The notes under the pieces were generated by a model. That model was not told the DNA's origin and did no database searches. It saw nothing but the letters and a program-made list of their open reading frames with translations. This document shows, piece after piece, positions 58,612 through 64,000 of a stretch of DNA of 64,000 nt. The position numbers and the translations under genes are program-made. Numbering within the stretch: the first letter of the stretch is position 1; every line of letters starts with the position of its first letter. Source of the stretch: Thioalkalivibrio sp. XN279 (GTDB taxonomy: Bacteria; Pseudomonadota; Gammaproteobacteria; Steroidobacterales; XN24); assembly GCF_011089885.1 (NCBI RefSeq), contig NZ_JAANBD010000028.1:186001-250000 (forward strand), read 5' to 3'.

Positions 58612-59685
58612 CTACGCTTCCGCCTCACTTTCCACGTGCCGATGCCGGCGCAGCCAGCTGGCCAGCTTCCAGGCCCGTCGCACCGACCAGACCTGCACGA
58701 ATCCGACCCCGATGAGTCCGAAAAACAGCACGCCGTCCGGCACCCCGGCTCTATGCGCCAGCACGCCGGTCATGGCCACGATGAAGGCGATCATCGTCAT
58801 GATGAGAGCGACCTGCCGGACCGTGAACCCGCCCCGGAACAGGATGTGGTGCAAATGCTCGCTGTCCGGGTGCAGCGGGTTCTGACCTTTCGCGATGCGG
58901 CGGCCGAAGCTGATGAACAGGTCGAATATCGGCAGGGCCGCAATCCACAGCGCGGTCACCGGCGAGATTGTCGGGACCGGGCCGTAGGCAAGCTTGAGGC
59001 ACAGCCACGCCACGGCGAACCCGAGCAGCGTGCTCCCCGCATCGCCCATGAAGGTCCGGACCTTGCGGTTGTACACGGTGGGAAAATTGAACAGCAGGAA
59101 ACTGAGAACCACCGCGATCCCGATGAACCCGAGAGAGGCCCCGACCCCGTCCCCAAAAATCAAGGCGGCCAGGGTCCCAGCAGCCAGGGATGCAAGGCCG
59201 ACGCCTCCTGCGAGCCCGTCCAGCCCGTCCATCATGTTGAACGCGTTGATGACGGAGATGATCACCAGCACGGTGAACGGCAAGGCCAAAGCCCCAAGCG
59301 GGATGTCCCCGAAGAACAATATGTCGCCAAGATTGGTCGCGACCAGCCCCGCGCCGAGGCAGACAATCAACGCCGCCGTAGCCTGGGTGACAAGCCGAAC
59401 ACTGGGCGGGATGTCGAAGCGGTCGTCAAGAGCGCCGATCATAACCAGCAGCCCCGAGGCGACCAGGAATGCCCCCTGCCCGCCCATGGGCTGGTCCAGC
59501 AGCGGCATGGTCGCCAGAAGCCCGAGGTACATGCCGATGCCCCCGATCACCGGGACAATCCCCTGGTGGCCCTTGCGACCCCCGGGCCGGTCGACGAAGC
59601 CGATGACGAAAGCCACCGGACGCAGTGCGAGAATGAATACGGCTGTTACGAGAAACGCGACAAGCGCTGCGTCAATCCGTGACAT
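58612..59685 (-). CDS. wecA: Undecaprenyl-phosphate N-acetylhexosamine-1-phosphate transferase (WecA/MraY family)
   Basis: A 357-residue polytopic membrane enzyme with about ten or eleven helices. It starts glycan assembly by moving a sugar-1-phosphate to undecaprenyl phosphate. Family marks: GRKGHQGIVPVIGGIGMYLG (about 37), IGALDDRFDIPP (the DD pair), INAFNMMDGLDGLAGGV (NxxN/MDG), TFMGDAGSTLLGF and the WecA-type PDSEHLHHILFR loop near residue 270. The HLHH loop favours a WecA/TagO polysaccharide role over MraY. ATG 59685 lies about 25 bases after a strong sigma-70 promoter. Confidence 0.93.
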   Translation of the reverse strand: MSRIDAALVAFLVTAVFILALRPVAFVIGFVDRPGGRKGHQGIVPVIGGIGMYLGLLATMPLLDQPMGGQGAFLVASGLLVMIGALDDRFDIPPSVRLVTQATAALIVCLGAGLVATNLGDILFFGDIPLGALALPFTVLVIISVINAFNMMDGLDGLAGGVGLASLAAGTLAALIFGDGVGASLGFIGIAVVLSFLLFNFPTVYNRKVRTFMGDAGSTLLGFAVAWLCLKLAYGPVPTISPVTALWIAALPIFDLFISFGRRIAKGQNPLHPDSEHLHHILFRGGFTVRQVALIMTMIAFIVAMTGVLAHRAGVPDGVLFFGLIGVGFVQVWSVRRAWKLASWLRRHRHVESEAEA

Positions 59686-59716
59686 ACAGCAAAGATCCCC
59701 AATAAAATGATGCGTA

Positions 59717-59745
59717 TTTATACCTAGCCACGCGCAGGCTCTCAA
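59717..59745 (-). promoter_or_regulatory. Sigma-70 promoter of the wecA-like gene
   Basis: On the minus strand TTGAGA (59745-59740), a 17-base spacer and TATAAA (59722-59717), with an expected start near 59709, 24 bases before the ATG. It is close to consensus. Confidence 0.8.
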
Positions 59746-59782
59746 GCGAAAAAGGCCGAATGTGGGCGGAAAATGCCACAGT

Positions 59783-59838
59783 CTATGCGGCCGCGGCAGC
59801 CGTAGATGCCGCATAGCCTAGGACGCCTCCGCTACAAT
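59783..59838 (+). promoter_or_regulatory. Promoter of cysD with an upstream dyad
   Basis: TACAAT (59833-59838) is a near-perfect -10 box; no good -35 box is found 17 bases upstream. That place is taken by the end of CTATGCGGC-N16-GCCGCATAG (59783-59816), a 9-base inverted repeat. A weak -35 with an upstream dyad suits an activator-dependent promoter; CysB would be the first candidate (inference). Confidence 0.5.
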
Positions 59839-59875
59839 AACCACCCACCGCGTCACATTGGTGAAAGGACCCCCG

Positions 59876-60790
59876 GTGATCGACACCCGCACCCTCACCC
59901 ACCTCGAGCGGCTCGAGGCGGAAGCCATCCACATCATGCGGGAGGTGGTGGCCGAGGCCGAGAACCCGGTGATGCTGTACTCCATCGGCAAGGACAGCGC
60001 GGTGATGCTGCACCTGGCGCGTAAGGCCTTCTACCCGGCCCGGCCGCCCTTCCCGCTGATGCACATCGACACCACCTGGAAGTTCCGCGCGATGTACGCC
60101 TTCCGCGCTGAGATGGCCGAGGAGTCCGGCATGGAGCTCATCGTGCACACCAACGCGGAAGGCGTGGCGCAGGGCGTGAATCCGTTCACCCATGGCTCCG
60201 CGCTGCACACCGAGATCATGAAGACCGTGGCGCTGAAACAGGCGCTCGACAAGCACGGCTTCGACGCGGCCTTCGGCGGCGCCCGGCGCGACGAGGAGAA
60301 GTCGCGCGCCAAGGAACGGGTCTTCTCCTTCCGCACCGCGCAGCATCGCTGGGACCCGAAGAACCAGCGTCCCGAGCTGTGGAAGCTTTACAACGCGCGC
60401 AAGAAGAAAGGCGAGTCGATCCGCGTGTTCCCCATGTCGAACTGGACCGAGCTCGACATCTGGCAGTACATCTGGCTGCACAACGTGCCGATCGTGCCGC
60501 TGTATTTCGCGGCTGAGCGGCCGGTGGTGGAGCGCGACCGCACGCTCATCATGGTGGACGACGAGCGCATGCCCATGAAACCGGGCGAGCAGCCGGTGAT
60601 GAAGCGCGTGCGCTTCCGAACCCTCGGCTGCTACCCCCTCACCGGCGCGGTGGAGTCGAATGCCACCACCCTGCCCGAGATCATCCAGGAGATGCTGCTG
60701 GCGAAGTCCTCCGAGCGCCAGGGCCGCGTCATCGACTATGACGAGGGCGGGGCCTCGATGGAGAAGAAGAAGCAGGAGGGATACTTCTGA
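59876..60790 (+). CDS. cysD: Sulfate adenylyltransferase subunit 2
   Basis: A 304-residue ATP-pyrophosphatase-fold enzyme that makes APS from ATP and sulfate together with CysN. The P-loop-like [18 protein letters not shown] lies near residue 40; [13 protein letters not shown] and [15 protein letters not shown] (about 135-149) follow. The C-terminal part reads [20 protein letters not shown] prefer GTG 59876, with AAAGGA upstream, over the TTG at 59858. Its last base is shared with the ATG of cysNC (TGATG). Confidence 0.95.
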   Translation: MIDTRTLTHLERLEAEAIHIMREVVAEAENPVMLYSIGKDSAVMLHLARKAFYPARPPFPLMHIDTTWKFRAMYAFRAEMAEESGMELIVHTNAEGVAQGVNPFTHGSALHTEIMKTVALKQALDKHGFDAAFGGARRDEEKSRAKERVFSFRTAQHRWDPKNQRPELWKLYNARKKKGESIRVFPMSNWTELDIWQYIWLHNVPIVPLYFAAERPVVERDRTLIMVDDERMPMKPGEQPVMKRVRFRTLGCYPLTGAVESNATTLPEIIQEMLLAKSSERQGRVIDYDEGGASMEKKKQEGYF

Positions 60791-62694
60791 TGGACCAGCT
60801 CAGCGAAGACCTCCTCGCCTCGAACATCGAGGAATACCTGCACCAGCACGAGCACAAGACGCTGCTGCGCTTCATCACTTGCGGCAGCGTGGACGACGGC
60901 AAGAGCACGCTCATCGGCCGCATGCTGTACGACTCGAAGCTGCTGTTCGAGGACCAGCTCAGCACCATCGAGAAGGACTCGAAGAAGTGGGGCACCCAGG
61001 GCGAGGAGATGGACTTCGCCCTGCTGGTGGACGGCCTCGCCGCCGAGCGCGAGCAGGGCATCACCATCGACGTGGCCTACCGCTTCTTCGCCACCGAGCA
61101 GCGCAAGTTCATCGTCGCCGACACACCCGGTCATGAACAGTACACGCGCAACATGGTGACCGGCGCGTCCACGGCGGACGCGGCAGTCATTCTCGTAGAC
61201 GCCCGCAACGGCGTCCTCACCCAGACGCGGCGGCACAGCTACCTGGTCTCACTGCTGGGAATCCGGCACGTGGTGCTGGCCGTGAACAAGATGGATGCTG
61301 TGGGCTACTCAGAGACACGCTTCGACGAGATCGTGGCGGACTATACCGCCTTCGCGAAGAAGATCGGGATCGAGGAGTTCACCGCCATCCCCGTCTCGGC
61401 GCTGAAGGGCGACAACATCGTCAGCCCCAGCCCGAACACAAGCTGGTACCACGGCCCGACGCTGATCGGCTACCTCGAGACGGTCGAGGTGGACGACACG
61501 CGCATGCAGCAGGCGCCGTTCCGTATGCCGGTGCAATGGGTCAACCGTCCCGACTCGAGCTTCCGCGGCTTCGCCGGCATGGTGGTCTCGGGCACGGTGC
61601 AGCCGGGCGACCGCATCCGCGTGCAGCCCTCCGGGCGCGAGAGCACGGTGGCGCGGATCGTCACCTTCGACGGCGACCTCGACCAGGCCGTGGCCGGCCA
61701 GTCCGTCACGCTCACCCTGAACGACGAGATCGACATCTCGCGCGGCGCAGTGATTTCGACCGCGGAAGCCCCGGCGCAGATCGCAGACCAGTTCGAGGCC
61801 AAGATCGTGTGGATGGCCGACGAGCCACTGATGCCCGGCCGCAGTTATCTCGTAAAGATCGGCACCAACCTGGTTGGCGCGCAGGTCACCGAGATCAAGT
61901 ACCAGGTCAACGTGAACACGCTGGAGCACATCGCGGCCAAGAAGCTGGAGCTGAACGGCATCGCCTTCTGCAATATCAGTTTCGACCGGCCGGTGCCTTT
62001 CGATCCCTACGTCGAGAACCGCGACACCGGCAGCTTCATCCTCATCGACCGGATGAACAACAACACGGTCGGCGCGGGCCTGCTCGACTTCGCGCTCCGT
62101 CGCGCCCATAACATCCACCTGCAGCACCACGACATCGACAAAGCCGCTCGAGCGGCGCTGAAAGCCCAGAAGCCGTGCGTGTTGTGGTTCACCGGCTTGT
62201 CGGGATCGGGCAAGTCCACCGTGGCCAACTTGGTGGAGAAGAAGCTCCATGCCATGGGGCATCACACCTACCTGTTGGACGGCGACAACGTCCGCCACGG
62301 CCTTAATCGCGACCTCGGGTTCACCGAGGAGGACCGGGTCGAGAACATCCGTCGCGTGGCAGAGGTCGCCAAGCTGATGGTGGACGCGGGGCTGATCGTG
62401 TTGACGGCGTTCATCTCCCCCTACCGCTCAGAGCGGCAGATGGCCCGGGCTCTGTTCGACGATGGCGAGTTCATCGAGGTGTTCATGGACACGCCGCTGG
62501 AAGTCGCGGAGTCGCGGGATCCGAAGGGGTTGTACAAGAAGGCGCGGCGCGGGGAATTGAAGAATTTCACGGGGGTGGATGCGCCTTATGAGGCGCCGAA
62601 GGCGCCGGAATTCTCAATGAACACGGCCGCAGTAAAACCGGATGATGCTGGCGACGCACTGATCGAGGCCATGAAGCTTCGGGGGCTCGTCTAG
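60790..62694 (+). CDS. cysNC: Bifunctional sulfate adenylyltransferase subunit 1/APS kinase
   Basis: A 634-residue fusion. The CysN part (about 1-440) is an EF-Tu-like GTPase: [15 protein letters not shown] (about 34-48), [12 protein letters not shown] (about 113-124) and NKMDAVGY (about 168). The CysC part (about 455-634) is the APS kinase with [15 protein letters not shown] (about 465-479), the [10 protein letters not shown] loop and [13 protein letters not shown]. Together with CysD it converts sulfate to PAPS. Both P-loops are intact. The NodPQ-like arrangement within a glycan locus suggests PAPS for sulfation as well as for cysteine. Confidence 0.96.
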   Translation: MDQLSEDLLASNIEEYLHQHEHKTLLRFITCGSVDDGKSTLIGRMLYDSKLLFEDQLSTIEKDSKKWGTQGEEMDFALLVDGLAAEREQGITIDVAYRFFATEQRKFIVADTPGHEQYTRNMVTGASTADAAVILVDARNGVLTQTRRHSYLVSLLGIRHVVLAVNKMDAVGYSETRFDEIVADYTAFAKKIGIEEFTAIPVSALKGDNIVSPSPNTSWYHGPTLIGYLETVEVDDTRMQQAPFRMPVQWVNRPDSSFRGFAGMVVSGTVQPGDRIRVQPSGRESTVARIVTFDGDLDQAVAGQSVTLTLNDEIDISRGAVISTAEAPAQIADQFEAKIVWMADEPLMPGRSYLVKIGTNLVGAQVTEIKYQVNVNTLEHIAAKKLELNGIAFCNISFDRPVPFDPYVENRDTGSFILIDRMNNNTVGAGLLDFALRRAHNIHLQHHDIDKAARAALKAQKPCVLWFTGLSGSGKSTVANLVEKKLHAMGHHTYLLDGDNVRHGLNRDLGFTEEDRVENIRRVAEVAKLMVDAGLIVLTAFISPYRSERQMARALFDDGEFIEVFMDTPLEVAESRDPKGLYKKARRGELKNFTGVDAPYEAPKAPEFSMNTAAVKPDDAGDALIEAMKLRGLV

Positions 62695-62750
62695 GGCCTA
62701 GTTCGTTTTGGCGCTGCGCCCTGCGCATGGGACTCACCGCAGACACCGAA

Positions 62751-63878
62751 TCACCTCTTCGCCGAGAGCAAAACGCGGTACACAGCCAGATGCGCATCCA
62801 CCACGTGCTCAATGGCAAACGCCCGCTCAGCTAACGCGCGGCCGGCCTCACCCATCCGCTGCCGCAAATCTGGGTCCTCTATCAACTTTTGGATCGCATT
62901 CGCCAAAGCCAGCGGATCGCGCACTGGTACCAGCAGGCCGGTTTGATCCGGCTCGATGGCATCACGACATCCAGGAGCATGGGTTGTGACCACCGGTCGT
63001 CCGCAGGCGGCTGCCTCGATCAGCACCTTGGGTAGCCCTTCCCGATACGAAGGCAACACCACAATGCTTGACTGGGCGAAGAGCGCAGGAATGTCCGCAC
63101 GGTGTCCAAGCACCTCGACCATCCCTTCATCCCGCCAACCGGCCAAGTCTTGATCTGTCACGGAAGAGGGATTGCCGGGATCCGCTGCCCCAATCAGCCA
63201 GAACCGCACATTTAGACCACGCGCAATCAAGAGACGTGCTGCATCAACGAACTCCAGCACGCCTTTATCCCTCAGCAAGCGCGCGGCAAACGACACCACC
63301 ACCGTTCCTTGTGGCTCTGGATACACTGGATAGCCTGACATGGCCACGCCGGAGCCTCTGATGAGGACGGTTTGTTGTTCTCCTACTGCCCCCAACTCAA
63401 CCAACACCCCGCGGTCATCGGGGTTCTGAAAAATCACCCGGATATTGCCATGCCCCAGTGCGAGGCGATAGAGCGCTTTTACCGCTTTACGTACCAGGCG
63501 CACCTTGCGACCGGAATCGACAAACACCCAGCCCAGGCCCGATATCGCCGCCACCACTGCGGGCACACGCACCAGGCGCGCAATCAGTCCCCCATACAGG
63601 ACGGGCTTTATCGTCACCAAATGCACCAAGTCCGGCTTGAGTCGCCTCATCAACCAGAAAAGCGCCCATAAACTATGGAGTTCGGCCAGCGGATTCTTTC
63701 CACTTCGAGAGAGTGGGATCTTGTGATGAGCAAACCCCAAGTTCGTGATCTCCCCAGCCTCTCCGGGCCCGGTAGCTACCTGCACATCGAAGCCCGCTTG
63801 ACGTGCGGCCAAAGCCAACGGCAGACGATGAGAGAAAAAAAACTCCGGGGCGTTAACCACGAACAAAATCCGCGCCAT
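62751..63878 (-). CDS. GT4-type glycosyltransferase (polysaccharide locus)
   Basis: A 375-residue GT-B glycosyltransferase. The N terminus ARILFVVNAPEFFFSHRLPLALAA is like those of PglA/CapM-type enzymes that use bacillosamine- or GlcNAc-linked lipid carriers. The C-terminal domain has SYREGLPKVLIEAAACGRPVV, with the EX7E signature. ATG 63878 overlaps the stop of the next gene upstream (TGATG), which supports it over the start 15 codons earlier. A side role in extending the glycan begun by the WecA-like enzyme is inferred. Confidence 0.9.
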   Translation of the reverse strand: MARILFVVNAPEFFFSHRLPLALAARQAGFDVQVATGPGEAGEITNLGFAHHKIPLSRSGKNPLAELHSLWALFWLMRRLKPDLVHLVTIKPVLYGGLIARLVRVPAVVAAISGLGWVFVDSGRKVRLVRKAVKALYRLALGHGNIRVIFQNPDDRGVLVELGAVGEQQTVLIRGSGVAMSGYPVYPEPQGTVVVSFAARLLRDKGVLEFVDAARLLIARGLNVRFWLIGAADPGNPSSVTDQDLAGWRDEGMVEVLGHRADIPALFAQSSIVVLPSYREGLPKVLIEAAACGRPVVTTHAPGCRDAIEPDQTGLLVPVRDPLALANAIQKLIEDPDLRQRMGEAGRALAERAFAIEHVVDAHLAVYRVLLSAKR

Positions 63879-64000
63879 CAACGCCACCGCTCCCTCCACG
63901 CCTGAAACATCAACACGTCCCAAAGGTGGTAATGCCAGCGCCGGCGACCGCCGAGGTGCTCAGCCCAGTGCTTCCGAATCGTAGTCGGGTCGAAGAAGCC
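63878..64000 (-). CDS. C-terminal end of an asparagine synthetase B-like gene (5' end outside window)
   Basis: Forty codons before TGA (63880-63878) read [24 protein letters not shown] then [16 protein letters not shown]. This resembles the C terminus of glutamine-dependent asparagine synthetases (FDP, EH-x-GRR, LW-x-x-LMFQ-W), which are common in polysaccharide loci. The stop shares a base with the ATG of the glycosyltransferase gene, so they are coupled. Only the tail is visible, so the call is provisional. Confidence 0.72.
   Translation of the reverse strand, partial: GFFDPTTIRKHWAEHLGGRRRWHYHLWDVLMFQAWRERWR

Overview
The window is a stretch of high-GC chromosome from a proteobacterium, most likely a marine or halotolerant gammaproteobacterium. 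This is inferred from gene content: a class GN (proteobacterial dedicated) sortase with its VIT/VWA target, a PEP-CTERM protein, sigma-54 promoters, a cyclic-di-GMP riboswitch, an RND pump and cysD-cysNC. I cannot place it to family. I see no IS element, prophage, CRISPR array or replication origin.

Layout. 1-2.5 kb: the 3' end of an RND efflux pump gene, then a PEP-CTERM protein behind a sigma-54 promoter. 2.5-4.3 kb: gltX, tRNA-Ala(GGC) and tRNA-Glu(UUC). 4.3-11.2 kb: a compact four-gene operon (TVP38/TMEM64 membrane protein, six-hairpin glycosidase-like protein, GT4 glycosyltransferase, and an alkaline-phosphatase-superfamily/EEP-phosphatase fusion). 11.2-15 kb: a VIT1-type metal transporter, the VIT/VWA sortase target and its sortase. 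15-22.4 kb: a large GGDEF/EAL protein, a DUF945-like protein, tRNA-Val(CAC), a cadherin-like lipoprotein and a DUF4332 protein. 22.5-31.9 kb: an MscS channel and a complete nine-gene V/A-type ATPase operon. 32-37.2 kb: a lipoprotein, PlsC, and an NtrC-type two-component system followed directly by a sigma-54 promoter driving a DUF4168 protein. 37.3-45 kb: a vapC relic, a 2384-residue RHS/YD-repeat lipoprotein, and a relic of the phosphomannomutase 3' end. 45-64 kb: a surface-polysaccharide precursor region with two toxin-antitoxin modules.

How the genes work together. The last 19 kb supplies sugar nucleotides and lipid carrier for a cell-surface polysaccharide: phosphomannomutase and ManC make GDP-mannose; Gmd and Fcl would turn it into GDP-L-fucose, but gmd carries an in-frame TAA at codon 27 in this sequence; Gmm hydrolyses GDP-mannose; Ugd makes UDP-glucuronate; a WecA/MraY-type transferase primes undecaprenyl phosphate; a GT4 enzyme extends; and CysD/CysNC make APS/PAPS, which could serve sulfation. 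A c-di-GMP riboswitch with a Shine-Dalgarno-sequestering hairpin precedes a secreted protein inside this region, linking it to second-messenger control.

A recurrent palindrome (GGGGTCAGACCCC core, seven copies) is scattered through the window. Five copies are intergenic, often filling the gap between convergent genes and supplying stop codons; two lie in frame inside the sortase and sortase-target genes. Three decayed items (vapC fragment, phosphomannomutase fragment, interrupted gmd) mark the 37-58 kb region as genetically restless.
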